Source: Pandoraea thiooxydans
GTDB lineage: Bacteria; Pseudomonadota; Gammaproteobacteria; Burkholderiales; Burkholderiaceae
NCBI RefSeq assembly: GCF_001931675.1
Contig: NZ_CP014839.1
Coordinates: 868,001 to 932,000, forward strand
DNA: 64,000 nucleotides
Direction of reading: 5' to 3'
The notes under the pieces are model-generated. The model was given only the letters and a program-made list of their open reading frames with translations. It did no database searches and was not told the DNA's origin. Within the stretch, counting starts at the first letter, position 1. The number at the start of each line of letters is the position of its first letter. A program made the position numbers and the translations under genes. Below, in pieces: positions 1 through 10,722 of the stretch.

Positions 1-399
<399 letters not shown>

Positions 400-430
400 G
401 ACCGGGGCGGGGCAACGGCTGCCGCCGGGA

Positions 431-1096
431 TCAGCGCGGCGAGCCCGCCTGCAGCAGCACCACCAGCGCGCCCGAGCCGCCGTCTTGCGCGCGCGCCTGA
501 CAAAATGCCATGACCTCGTTCTTTTGAGCGAGCCAGATGCGCACCTTGTGCTTGAGCACCGGTTCGCGATTGACGGACCCCAGGCCTTTGCCGTGGATGA
601 CACGCACGCAGCGCAGGCCGCGCTTGACGGCCTGGTGCAGAAACTGCGCCAGCGCCTCGCGTGCCTCGTCGCGGCGCAATCCATGCAGATCGATCTGAGC
701 CTGTATCACCCAATGCCCGCGGCGCAGCCGCTGCACCACCGTGGTGCTCAGGCCGGGGCGCCGGAACGACAGGGTTTCATCCGTTTCGAGCAGCGTATCG
801 GCATCGAATTCATCAGACAGCGATTCCTGCAGCACGGCGGCCTCGTCCTGGCGCGTGTGGCGTGGCAATGGTTCGGGGCGAGGGCGCTCGAGCGGAGCCC
901 GCTCGTCGCCGTGTTTGCCGGGCAGCGGCGTGATGTCGCCCACGCTGCGACGAAAAATCTGTGCTTCGGCCGCCTGCTCCCGGCGGCGCTGCTCGGCCAG
1001 CAGGCGCTCCTCGGCTTGTGCCTTGGCTTGATCCTGCAGGCGGTTGCGCAAATGAGCCAGTCCGGCCAGATCTAGCCTCGGCGGTTTCTTGCCCAT
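431..1096 (-). CDS. Smr-domain protein (MutS2 C-terminal-like)
   Basis: A 221-residue protein with a basic, Arg/Gln-rich coiled N-terminal half and a C-terminal Smr domain. The domain is marked by the IDLHGL motif (DxH) and by RVIHGKGLGS (HGxG). Smr domains have nuclease or nucleic-acid-binding activity; the role of stand-alone betaproteobacterial copies is not settled. The start at MGKKPPR is chosen because GGAGG lies immediately upstream. An upstream in-frame ATG would add 16 poorly ordered residues. It lies 51 nt downstream of trxB on the same strand, separated by a strong hairpin, and is convergent with glnB. Confidence 0.88.
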   Translation of the reverse strand: MGKKPPRLDLAGLAHLRNRLQDQAKAQAEERLLAEQRRREQAAEAQIFRRSVGDITPLPGKHGDERAPLERPRPEPLPRHTRQDEAAVLQESLSDEFDADTLLETDETLSFRRPGLSTTVVQRLRRGHWVIQAQIDLHGLRRDEAREALAQFLHQAVKRGLRCVRVIHGKGLGSVNREPVLKHKVRIWLAQKNEVMAFCQARAQDGGSGALVVLLQAGSPR

Positions 1097-1113
1097 GATG
1101 CCTCCATGCGTCA

Positions 1114-1143
1114 TGCGGGCGCCGTGACGGCACGGCGCCCGCA
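1114..1143. other. Perfect 13-bp hairpin between trxB and the smr gene
   Basis: TGCGGGCGCCGTG and its exact reverse complement are separated by a 4-nt loop, directly after the trxB stop. There is no T-tract in the trxB direction, so it is not a classical intrinsic terminator. It may act as a partial terminator or as an mRNA 3'-end stabiliser. On the + strand a short TTTT follows. Confidence 0.6.
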
Positions 1144-1147
1144 CGTT

Positions 1148-2287
<1,140 letters not shown>

Positions 2288-2370
2288 TTACAATGGAGCC
2301 CTGGCCCACGCAGCCGCCGGCATGCCGTCATCGACACTGCCTCGCGCCTGCGGTTTCTATTCACGGATTG

Positions 2371-4692
2371 ATGACGACCAAATCTTCCTATTCCGCCGCC
2401 AACGGGGCATCGTTGCCGAATCGCATGTCCCGCCTGCTCAACGAAATGCGTTGGATGGTGCAGGTCGCGGTCATGGCCTTCCTGCTGATGATCCTGCTGA
2501 CCTACAGTCGCCAGGATCCGGGCTGGACGCACGCCGCCCACGTCGAGCAGATCGCCAACTGGGGCGGTCGGGTCGGCGCTTGGATTGCCGATATCCTGTT
2601 GGTGACGTTTGGCTTGTCGTCCTACTGGCTGGTCGTGTTTCTGGCGCGGCGGGTGGTGCGCGGGTATCGCCGTATCGCGCAGCACCGTATGCCGCCGCCG
2701 TTGCGCGAGCGCCTCTATAACGGCGGGTGGATCGAACTGGTGTCGTTCGTCCTGTTAATGCTGTCGAGCACAGGCATCGAGTCGCTTCGTCTCTATTCGC
2801 TCAAGCTGCAGTTGCCGCGCGCGCCGGGCGGTATCATCGGCGATCTCGTCGGCAGCGGCATTCAGCATGCCCTCGGTTTCACGGGCGGCACCCTTTGTCT
2901 GCTGTTCCTGTTCGCTTGCGCACTGAGCCTGTTTTTCCATTTTTCGTGGCTCAGCGTGGCCGAAAAGGTGGGTATGCTGCTGCTCGACACCGCTTCGCTG
3001 ATTCGCCGCAGGCACGAAGCCAAGCGCGATCGCAAGCTCGGCGAGGAGGCCGCGATGGCGCGCGAGGGGATGGTCGAACAGGGGCGCGTGCGCAAGGAAG
3101 TGCAGGAGCCGGTGCAGATCGTGCCGGCGGTCGTCACGGTGGCAAAGTCGGAGCGCGTCGAGAAAGAGAAGCAGGTGCCGCTGTTCCAGGATTTGCCCGA
3201 TTCGACCTTGCCGCCGCTGGCCCTGCTCGATGCCGCGCCCGTGGCCCAGGAAACCGTGTCGGCCGAGACGCTGGAATTCACCTCGCGGCTGATCGAGAAA
3301 AAGCTCAAGGATTTCGGCGTCGAAGTCAGTGTGGTGGCCGCCTACCCGGGGCCGGTCATCACCCGCTACGAAATCGAGCCGGCGACCGGCGTCAAGGGCA
3401 GCCAGATCGTCAACCTGGCCAAGGACCTGGCGCGCTCGTTGTCGCTGGTGTCGATTCGCGTGGTGGAAACCATCCCGGGCAAGAATTTCATGGGGCTGGA
3501 GCTACCCAACCCGCGCCGCCAGACCGTGCGGCTGACGGAAATTCTCGGCTCGGAGGTCTACAACGATTCGCCGTCGCTGCTCACGCTCGCATTCGGCAAG
3601 GACATCAGCGGCAAACCGGTGGTGGCCGACCTCGCCAAAATGCCCCACCTGCTGGTGGCGGGCACGACCGGATCGGGCAAATCGGTGGGTATCAACGCAA
3701 TGATCCTGTCGCTGCTCTACAAGGCGACCGCCGACCAGGTACGGCTGATTCTGATCGATCCGAAGATGCTTGAAATGAGCATGTACGAAGGGATCCAGCA
3801 TTTGTTGTGCCCGGTGGTCACCGACATGCGCCAGGCCGGCCATGCGCTGAACTGGACGGTGGCCGAAATGGAGCGCCGCTACAAGCTGATGAGCAAGCTG
3901 GGCGTGCGCAATCTGGCCGGCTACAACAACAAGATCGAAGAGGCGGCCAAGCGCGAGGAAAAGATCCCCAATCCTTTTTCGCTGACGCCGGACGCGCCCG
4001 AGCCGCTCGAAAAATTGCCGTACATCGTGGTGGTGATCGATGAGCTGGCCGATTTGATGATGGTGGTCGGCAAGAAGGTCGAAGAGCTGATCGCGCGGAT
4101 CGCCCAAAAGGCGCGCGCTGCCGGCATTCACCTGATCCTGGCCACGCAGCGGCCGTCGGTCGACGTGATCACCGGCCTGATCAAGGCCAACGTGCCGACG
4201 CGGGTGGCCTTCCAGGTGTCGTCGAAAATCGATTCGCGCACCATTCTCGACCAGCAAGGCGCCGAGACACTGCTCGGCATGGGCGACATGCTGTTCCTGC
4301 CGCCAGGCAGCGGTTTGCCGCTGCGCGTGCACGGCGCCTTCGTCGCCGACGACGAGGTACACCGCGTCGTCGAGCGCCTCAAGGAGCAGGGCGAGCCGAA
4401 TTACATCGAAGGCATCCTCGAGGGCGGCACGCTCGACGGCGAGGAGGGCGGCGCGCCGGGCGAGGGCGGAACCGGCGCGGGCGGCGGCGAGTCCGACCCG
4501 ATGTACGATCAGGCGGTCGCGGTGGTGCTCAAGCATCGTCGCGCCTCGATATCGCTGGTGCAGCGCCACTTGCGCATCGGCTACAACCGGGCTGCCCGGC
4601 TACTCGAACAAATGGAACAATCGGGCCTGGTGTCCGCGATGGCCAGCAACGGCAACCGCGAGATCCTGGTGCCCAACCGCGAGGGAGAATAA
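2371..4692 (+). CDS. ftsK: DNA translocase FtsK
   Basis: A 773-residue septal DNA pump that clears and aligns chromosome dimers at division and activates XerCD at dif. Four hydrophobic membrane segments lie in the first ~200 residues ([54 protein letters not shown]). A charged linker follows, then the RecA-like motor with Walker A ([10 protein letters not shown]) and Walker B ([12 protein letters not shown]), and a C-terminal winged-helix gamma domain (about residues 710-773) that reads KOPS. The linker is short, as in betaproteobacteria. The start at MTTKSS is preferred; [10 protein letters not shown] 15 codons later is an alternative. A TACAAT -10-like hexamer at 2289-2294 lacks a well-placed -35. 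Confidence 0.96.
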   Translation: MTTKSSYSAANGASLPNRMSRLLNEMRWMVQVAVMAFLLMILLTYSRQDPGWTHAAHVEQIANWGGRVGAWIADILLVTFGLSSYWLVVFLARRVVRGYRRIAQHRMPPPLRERLYNGGWIELVSFVLLMLSSTGIESLRLYSLKLQLPRAPGGIIGDLVGSGIQHALGFTGGTLCLLFLFACALSLFFHFSWLSVAEKVGMLLLDTASLIRRRHEAKRDRKLGEEAAMAREGMVEQGRVRKEVQEPVQIVPAVVTVAKSERVEKEKQVPLFQDLPDSTLPPLALLDAAPVAQETVSAETLEFTSRLIEKKLKDFGVEVSVVAAYPGPVITRYEIEPATGVKGSQIVNLAKDLARSLSLVSIRVVETIPGKNFMGLELPNPRRQTVRLTEILGSEVYNDSPSLLTLAFGKDISGKPVVADLAKMPHLLVAGTTGSGKSVGINAMILSLLYKATADQVRLILIDPKMLEMSMYEGIQHLLCPVVTDMRQAGHALNWTVAEMERRYKLMSKLGVRNLAGYNNKIEEAAKREEKIPNPFSLTPDAPEPLEKLPYIVVVIDELADLMMVVGKKVEELIARIAQKARAAGIHLILATQRPSVDVITGLIKANVPTRVAFQVSSKIDSRTILDQQGAETLLGMGDMLFLPPGSGLPLRVHGAFVADDEVHRVVERLKEQGEPNYIEGILEGGTLDGEEGGAPGEGGTGAGGGESDPMYDQAVAVVLKHRRASISLVQRHLRIGYNRAARLLEQMEQSGLVSAMASNGNREILVPNREGE

Positions 4693-4696
4693 CTGC

Positions 4697-5338
4697 ATGC
4701 GTTTTAGCAAATACTGGGCCGCGCTGTTTGCCGGCGTGACCTTGATGGCCATGTCGGCCGGCGCGATGGCCGATGGCGTGTCGCAGATCAAGGCGTTCGT
4801 GGCGCAGGTGAAAACCGCGCGGGGCGAGTTCGAGCAGCACCAGATCAATCATGACTCGAACGGTGAACCCAAGTCGCGGCAGGAGGCGTCGGGTACCTTT
4901 GAATTCGCCCGTCCGGGCCGTTTCATCTGGATCTACCAGAAGCCATACGAGCAACTGCTGCAGGCTGACGGCGAAAAGCTCTACGTGTACGACAAGGATC
5001 TCAAGCAGGTCACCGAGCGCAAGCTCGACGCGTCGCTTGGCGCGAGCCCCGCGGCGATCCTGTTCGGCAGCGACGATCTCGAGAAGAACTTCGTCCTCAA
5101 GGACCTCGGCGCCCGCGACGGAATCGACTGGGTGGCGCTCACGCCCCGCTCGAAGGATACCCAGTTCCAACGCGTGGCGATCGGTTTCAAGGACAACAAT
5201 CTCGCCGCCATGGAACTGCACGACGCATTCGGCAACACGACGATGCTGACCTTCAAGAACATCCAGAAAAATCCTCACATCAATCTGAGCCATTTCAAAT
5301 TCGTCATGCCCAAAGGGGTCGATGTGATCAAGGGATAA
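4697..5338 (+). CDS. lolA: Outer-membrane lipoprotein carrier protein LolA
   Basis: A 213-residue periplasmic chaperone that takes lipoproteins from the LolCDE transporter and delivers them to LolB on the outer membrane. A Sec signal peptide is visible, with cleavage predicted after residue ~25 (SAGAMA|D). The mature part carries LolA-family features: an early aromatic-rich strand ([19 protein letters not shown]), the repeated beta-strand pattern, and [12 protein letters not shown]. It starts 5 nt after the ftsK stop, so it is probably co-transcribed. ftsK-lolA-rarA-serS is a conserved block. Confidence 0.95.
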   Translation: MRFSKYWAALFAGVTLMAMSAGAMADGVSQIKAFVAQVKTARGEFEQHQINHDSNGEPKSRQEASGTFEFARPGRFIWIYQKPYEQLLQADGEKLYVYDKDLKQVTERKLDASLGASPAAILFGSDDLEKNFVLKDLGARDGIDWVALTPRSKDTQFQRVAIGFKDNNLAAMELHDAFGNTTMLTFKNIQKNPHINLSHFKFVMPKGVDVIKG

Positions 5339-5391
5339 ACGGCATTGCCCCGGCGTCACTGGCATAATGAGCCATTGCGCCACCCTCCCGG

Positions 5392-5421
5392 ACGGCGCAC
5401 TCGTGCGCCGTTCGCGTTTTT
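5392..5421 (+). terminator. Possible terminator after lolA
   Basis: ACGGCGCAC and GTGCGCCGT form a 9-bp perfect stem with a 2-nt loop. A TTTTT run begins five bases after the stem. The offset of the T-run makes this a weak or imperfect intrinsic terminator between lolA and rarA. Confidence 0.45.
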
Positions 5422-5462
5422 CGCTTCCCGCTTCATGCCCCGCCGTCGGCGAGGCCAAGGTT

Positions 5463-6845
5463 ATGCTCGACTCGCCACTCCAAGCTTCCGTGCCGCTGGC
5501 TGAACGCCTGCGGCCGCGCACCATCGACGATGTGATCGGCCAGCGCCACCTGTTGGGCCCGGGCAAGCCGCTGCGCGTCGCCTTCGAATCGGGCCGGCCG
5601 CACTCGATGATCCTCTGGGGCCCGCCGGGAGTGGGCAAGACCACGCTGGCGCGGCTGATGGCCGATGCGTTTCACGCCTATTTCATCGCGCTCTCGGCGG
5701 TGCTCTCCGGGGTCAAGGACATTCGCGATGCGGTCGAGGCGGCGCAGATCCAGCGCGCGCAGGGCAAGCAGACGCTGGTGTTCGTCGACGAAGTGCATCG
5801 ATTCAACAAGAGCCAGCAAGACGCCTTCTTGCCGCACGTCGAATCCGGATTGTTCATTTTCGTCGGTGCGACTACCGAAAACCCGTCGTTCGAAGTCAAC
5901 GGCGCATTGCTGTCGCGCGCCGCGGTCTATGTGCTCAAGAGCCTGTCGGACGATGAACTGAGCGAGCTCCTCGCACGAGCTTTGGCCGAACTGGGCGGTG
6001 AGCTCACGCTGACCGACAGTGCCCGGGCCGCCTTGACCGCATCGGCCGACGGCGACGGCCGCAAGCTGCTCAACAATATCGAGATCGTCGCGCAGGCCGC
6101 CTTGATGCAGCAGGCCACGGTGATCGACGACGCACTGCTGGCCAGCGCGCTGACCGAGAGCCTGCGCCGCTTCGACAAAGGCGGCGATGCGTTCTACGAT
6201 CAGATCAGCGCATTGCACAAATCGGTGCGCGGCAGTGCGCCCGATGCCGCGCTCTATTGGTTCTGCCGCATGCTCGACGGTGGCGCCGATCCGCGCTATC
6301 TGGCGCGCCGCATCGTGCGCATGGCCTGGGAGGACATCGGCCTGGCCGATCCGCGCGCCGCGCGCATCACGCTGGACGCGGCCGAGACCTACGAGCGCCT
6401 GGGCACGCCGGAGGGCGAACTGGCATTGGCGCAGGCTGTCCTGTATTTGGCCGCCGCGCCCAAATCCAACGCCGGCTATATGGCCTACAACCAGGCCCGG
6501 GCCTTTATCGGCAAGGACAAATCGCGCGCCGTGCCGGTGCACCTGCGCAATGCGCCGACCAAGCTGATGAAAGAGTTGGGGTACGGTCACGAATACCGTT
6601 ACGCGCACGATGAGCCTGATGCGTATGCGGCTGGCGAAAATTACTTTCCCGACGATTTGCGTGCCCAGCAGTGGTACAAACCTGTGCCGCGCGGGCTCGA
6701 GGGCAAGATCGCCGAGAAGCTGCAATGGCTCAGATCGCTGGATGCCCAATGGCGCAAGCAGCAGGCTGCCGGGCAGCGCCAGCGCCAGGCCGAGCCGGCC
6801 CCCGACGACAAGCCGCCGCCCGAACCGGCTGACGCCGGGGATTGA
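5463..6845 (+). CDS. rarA: Replication-associated recombination protein A (RarA/MgsA AAA+ ATPase)
   Basis: A 460-residue AAA+ ATPase of the clamp-loader clade that acts at stalled replication forks. Walker A (GPPGVGKTT), Walker B ([11 protein letters not shown]), the sensor-1 region ([12 protein letters not shown]) and the C-terminal tetramerisation region ([24 protein letters not shown]) match the family. The C-terminus has an extra ~30-residue Gln/Pro/Asp tail. The start at MLDSPLQ is chosen over an ATG 96 nt earlier, because the 32 added residues overlap the hairpin and are not family-like. It lies between lolA and serS. Confidence 0.94.
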   Translation: MLDSPLQASVPLAERLRPRTIDDVIGQRHLLGPGKPLRVAFESGRPHSMILWGPPGVGKTTLARLMADAFHAYFIALSAVLSGVKDIRDAVEAAQIQRAQGKQTLVFVDEVHRFNKSQQDAFLPHVESGLFIFVGATTENPSFEVNGALLSRAAVYVLKSLSDDELSELLARALAELGGELTLTDSARAALTASADGDGRKLLNNIEIVAQAALMQQATVIDDALLASALTESLRRFDKGGDAFYDQISALHKSVRGSAPDAALYWFCRMLDGGADPRYLARRIVRMAWEDIGLADPRAARITLDAAETYERLGTPEGELALAQAVLYLAAAPKSNAGYMAYNQARAFIGKDKSRAVPVHLRNAPTKLMKELGYGHEYRYAHDEPDAYAAGENYFPDDLRAQQWYKPVPRGLEGKIAEKLQWLRSLDAQWRKQQAAGQRQRQAEPAPDDKPPPEPADAGD

Positions 6846-6888
6846 TGCGCGAAGCGCCGAGCGCCGAATCCGTGGCCGGGTCGGGTAA

Positions 6889-8238
<1,350 letters not shown>

Positions 8239-8266
8239 AGTCCATCGAATAGTCGTGTCCTGGGGC

Positions 8267-8296
8267 TTGGTTTTTGGCAGGATTTTCTGCTAGAAT
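8267..8296 (+). promoter_or_regulatory. Sigma-70 promoter of tRNA-Ser(CGA)
   Basis: TTGGTT (8267-8272), an 18-bp spacer and TAGAAT (8291-8296) sit 46 bp before the mature tRNA 5' end. The position and match to consensus suit a stable-RNA promoter. Confidence 0.6.
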
Positions 8297-8341
8297 CGCT
8301 GTTTCGCCGCCTGTTAAACCATAGGCTGGACGATGTTGTAA

Positions 8342-8432
8342 GGAAAGGTGGCAGAGAGGTCGAATGCGCCGGACTCGAAATCCGGTGTACGGTTATACCG
8401 TACCGTGGGTTCGAATCCCACCCTTTCCGCCA
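8342..8432 (+). tRNA. tRNA-Ser (anticodon CGA)
   Basis: A 91-nt class II tRNA with encoded CCA. The 7-bp acceptor stem GGAAAGG pairs with CCTTTCC and the discriminator is G. The anticodon stem CCGGA/TCCGG encloses the loop CTCGAAA, with anticodon CGA at 8376-8378. A long variable arm (GTACGGTTATACCGTAC region) is typical of serine tRNAs. The T-arm GTGGGTTCGAATCCCAC is intact. It reads UCG codons. Confidence 0.97.
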
Positions 8433-8448
8433 AGAAGTATCGAAGTCG

Positions 8449-8471
8449 AAGCCGGAACCATACGGCTTTTT
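8449..8471 (+). terminator. Intrinsic terminator of tRNA-Ser
   Basis: The stem AAGCCG/CGGCTT with an 8-nt loop runs directly into TTTTT, 17 nt after the tRNA CCA end. It is a compact intrinsic terminator. Confidence 0.75.
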
Positions 8472-8570
8472 CTTGCGATGTCGATCGGTGGTTGAATCGC
8501 ATCGCCTAATTTTGCAACGGTCTCTGTGTGTAAACTGGGCCGCTGAACTAACGCCACGCACAAGGAATGC

Positions 8571-8783
8571 ATGACAAAGATCGCTATTAGAGATGGTGAG
8601 CCGCTCGAGGTGGCCCTGCGCCGCTTCCGCCGCGCGATTGACAACACCGGCCTGATCAAGGAAGTGAAGGCACGGATGTCCTACGAAAAACCGACCACCG
8701 AGCGCAAGCGCAAAAAAGCTGCCGCGGTGAGCCGTTTGCGTAAGCGCCTGCGTAGCCAAACGCTCAAGAAAAAGATGTACTGA
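8571..8783 (+). CDS. rpsU: 30S ribosomal protein bS21
   Basis: A 70-residue basic protein of the small-subunit platform, needed for recognition of the 16S 3' end and initiation. It matches bS21 over its full length ([20 protein letters not shown], then a Lys/Arg-rich tail with [13 protein letters not shown] and RLRKR). A TAAACT hexamer at 8531-8536 may be a -10 box. In many proteobacteria rpsU heads an operon with yqeY/dnaG/rpoD. Here it is alone and is closed by two hairpins, so it may be a second, unlinked copy. Confidence 0.96.
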   Translation: MTKIAIRDGEPLEVALRRFRRAIDNTGLIKEVKARMSYEKPTTERKRKKAAAVSRLRKRLRSQTLKKKMY

Positions 8784-8788
8784 AAATT

Positions 8789-8811
8789 CGTAACGGATTC
8801 GTTCCGTTACG
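8789..8811 (+). other. First of two hairpins behind rpsU
   Basis: CGTAACGGA and TCCGTTACG form a 9-bp perfect stem with a 5-nt loop, six bases after the rpsU stop. No T-tract follows. It probably protects the mRNA 3' end upstream of the true terminator. Confidence 0.6.
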
Positions 8812-8819
8812 ATGAAAAG

Positions 8820-8850
8820 ACCCGCCTGATTTTTTGCCGGCGGGTTTTTT
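8820..8850 (+). terminator. Intrinsic terminator of rpsU
   Basis: ACCCGCC pairs with GGCGGGT across a T-rich 12-nt loop and runs into a T6 tract. This is a standard Rho-independent terminator. Confidence 0.85.
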
Positions 8851-8974
8851 CGTTACTGTCGTCATTGCTGGCATCAGGTAGCGCAAAAGCGTTGTCGGCG
8901 CTGCCCACCGGTGGGACGGCCGTTGCCGAACTGTGGTACTTTGACGCCATCCCAAGGTTAAGCGGACGATTCGC

Positions 8975-9139
8975 GTGAAAAAAACCACACTAATGCTGAT
9001 GTTTGCCGTCGCGACCTTGATCCAGGGATGCGCCCTTTACGTCCCCGCGCCAGGCGTGGTCGTTGTGCCGGATGGCCCGCGTGGCGGGCCCGGCAACGGT
9101 TTTTGCCCGCCAGGGCAAGCGAAAAAGGGAAACTGCTGA
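8975..9139 (+). CDS. Tiny predicted lipoprotein (54 aa, GTG start)
   Basis: A 54-residue open frame starting at GTG. The N-terminus reads MKKTTLMLMFAVATLIQGC: a Lys-Lys n-region, a hydrophobic core and a lipobox-like LIQGC with Cys19 as the lipidation site. The mature part of ~36 residues is rich in Pro/Gly/Val with two further Cys and a basic tail. Signal peptidase II processing is inferred. The ribosome site is weak (AAGG 20 nt upstream), and ATG at 8993 would remove the charged n-region, which argues for the GTG. Function unknown. It is not part of an obvious operon. Confidence 0.55.
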   Translation: MKKTTLMLMFAVATLIQGCALYVPAPGVVVVPDGPRGGPGNGFCPPGQAKKGNC

Positions 9140-9538
9140 AACTCCCCCGGGTTCCTTGCCCGGACAATGCATGCCGCCTTGCGTGAACGTTCACGACACG
9201 GCGGCCAATTCCTTGACGTGAGCGACGTGGGAATTTATCATGCCGCCAACTCAATTCCTGGAGGTATCTGTGAATACCGATGCAAGTTGTAGTCGATCTC
9301 CGATCGGCCTGACTGCCTGAGGATCCGCAGAACTTCGTCGTCTGCCGCATCCTGCCAGGCAGGGTGCGGTGTCTGAAGGCCCGACTCGTCGGCCTGCCGT
9401 TACCGTAAATTTCAAAGTTCGGACATTCGGACGAGCCACTCGTGCCGCTGCACGGGGGTTTGTCGTTACTGGTCTGTCCGGAGAATGGCGCGCCGCAACG
9501 TCTGCGGCCGTGCCATTCGCAGCCATGCGAGGAAGCCC
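9140..9538. other. Non-coding stretch between the lipoprotein and the MgtC-like ORF
   Basis: I see no convincing full gene here. At 9270-9320 a 16-codon frame (GTG start, TGA stop) is preceded by a strong GGAGGT ribosome site (9259-9264). It may be a leader peptide or the 5' stump of a decayed gene. CCTGCC-A-GGCAGG around 9351-9363 is a short palindrome. Confidence 0.4.
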
Positions 9539-9838
9539 ATGCGCATTTTCAATTCCGCTCCATTCGGTCGGCACGGCGGGCCGACCTATCACCTCACCAT
9601 CGTCTGCTTGAGCTCGGCGCTCAATGCATTGCGCAAGCAGCTCTTCATCGATCTGAATACGATTGGCTTGCGTGTCACGCAAGTTGTCGTCACGCGGGAG
9701 ACCGGCGACGATGTCGCGTCGGCGACCGTCACCTTGGCGTGCCCGCCGGATTCGCGAGCCGCGCTGACGACGCTTGTCATGCGCCTGGGAGAAGACCGCA
9801 ATGTGCGCCGGGTCAACTGGTCGGGCGCCGCGCCTTGA
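9539..9838 (+). CDS. Stand-alone ACT-like domain protein resembling the MgtC C-terminal domain
   Basis: A 99-residue frame whose core (from PTYHLTIVCLSSALNAL to VRRVNW) follows the beta-alpha-beta-beta-alpha-beta pattern and closing V-x-x-V-x-W strand seen in the cytoplasmic C-terminal domain of MgtC/SapB proteins. No MgtC membrane domain is present upstream in any frame. It is therefore either a free-standing regulatory domain or the surviving 3' end of a deleted mgtC. An in-frame upstream ATG at 9485 would add 18 Arg-rich residues that look non-native. The family assignment is by eye and tentative. Confidence 0.5.
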   Translation: MRIFNSAPFGRHGGPTYHLTIVCLSSALNALRKQLFIDLNTIGLRVTQVVVTRETGDDVASATVTLACPPDSRAALTTLVMRLGEDRNVRRVNWSGAAP

Positions 9839-10059
9839 TTTGGCCATTGCCCTGCGTTGCCGGGCGGCGTCTCGGGTGCCGCGGCGGCGGCACGATGTCC
9901 CGCGGTCGCGTTGCGGCGGGCGCGCTGGCGGCGTCCGGTCCGGCACGGCCCAGGGCTGTCTGCACGAATGCAACAACCCTAAGTAAGGCCTAAGTCTGAT
10001 ACCGTAGCTTGCAAGGCTGAATTCCTGGCGAACACAACTTTTCAGCGAAGGGGAGGCAC
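9839..10059. other. Promoter region of the two-component system
   Basis: A 221-bp gap. The first part is GC-rich with no supported gene. The last 80 bp hold the direct-repeat box described separately and lead to the ribosome site GGGGAGG (10050-10056) of the response regulator. Confidence 0.5.
9978..9994 (+). promoter_or_regulatory. PmrA/QseB-type direct-repeat operator
   Basis: CCTAAG-N5-CCTAAG, two identical hexamers with an 11-bp repeat period, lies 65 bp before the response-regulator start. OmpR-family regulators of the PmrA/QseB group bind hexamer-N5-hexamer direct repeats of the form (c/t)TTAA(t/g). The site suggests autoregulation. Confidence 0.6.
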
Positions 10060-10722
10060 ATGCGGATACTGCTGGTGGAAGACGACCGCATGATTGGCGA
10101 GGCGGTCATGCTTGCGCTGCGCGACGCGGCCTACGCGGTCGACTGGACGCAGGATGGCGACAGTGCACTGGCGGCGCTGAGTGCCCAGGAGTATGAATTG
10201 GTGCTGCTCGACCTCGGTTTGCCGCGCCGCGACGGCGTCGACGTGCTGCGGCAAATGCGTTTGCAGGGGTGCGCAACGCCGGTGCTGGTGATGACCGCGC
10301 GCGACGCCGTCGAAGACCGTATCCTGGGACTCGATCTGGGCGCGGACGACTACCTGGTCAAGCCATTCGATCTCGGTGAGATGCTTGCCCGCATGCGGGC
10401 CGTGATCCGGCGCCATGGCGGCCAGGCCAGTCCGCTGCTCAGCAACGGCCCGCTGAGCCTCGACCCGGCGACGCACGAGGCGCGCCATGGCGGCAGCGTC
10501 TGCCGTCTGTCGGCGCGCGAATATGCGCTGCTGCACGCGCTGCTGGTGCGGCCGGGCGCGATCCTGTCGCGCACCGAGCTGGAGGAGCGTATCTACGGCT
10601 GGAACGAAGAAGTCGAGAGCAACGCGGTCGAATTTCTGATCCACGGGGTGAGGAAAAAGCTCGGCACCGACGTCATCAAAAATGTCAGGGGGGTGGGATG
10701 GATGGTGCCGAAAGTCGACTGA
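10060..10722 (+). CDS. OmpR-family response regulator (PmrA/QseB/TctD-like)
   Basis: A 220-residue two-domain regulator. The receiver domain (1-115) has the acidic pair EDD (7-9), phospho-acceptor Asp51 (VLLDLGLP), Thr79 and Lys101 (LVKPFD). The winged-helix effector (about 125-220) has the family signature (LSAREYALLHALL, SNAVEFLIHGVRKKLG, VRGVGW). It activates or represses target promoters when phosphorylated by the kinase encoded next. It overlaps that kinase gene by 25 nt. The closest families are PmrA and QseB; the exact signal cannot be told. A matching direct-repeat box precedes it. Confidence 0.92.
   Translation: MRILLVEDDRMIGEAVMLALRDAAYAVDWTQDGDSALAALSAQEYELVLLDLGLPRRDGVDVLRQMRLQGCATPVLVMTARDAVEDRILGLDLGADDYLVKPFDLGEMLARMRAVIRRHGGQASPLLSNGPLSLDPATHEARHGGSVCRLSAREYALLHALLVRPGAILSRTELEERIYGWNEEVESNAVEFLIHGVRKKLGTDVIKNVRGVGWMVPKVD

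Noticed and set aside
9251-9976. A 241-residue minus-strand frame over the MgtC-like region
   Set aside because: Arg/Ala-rich, no motif and no ribosome site. The + strand frame has a domain-like pattern.
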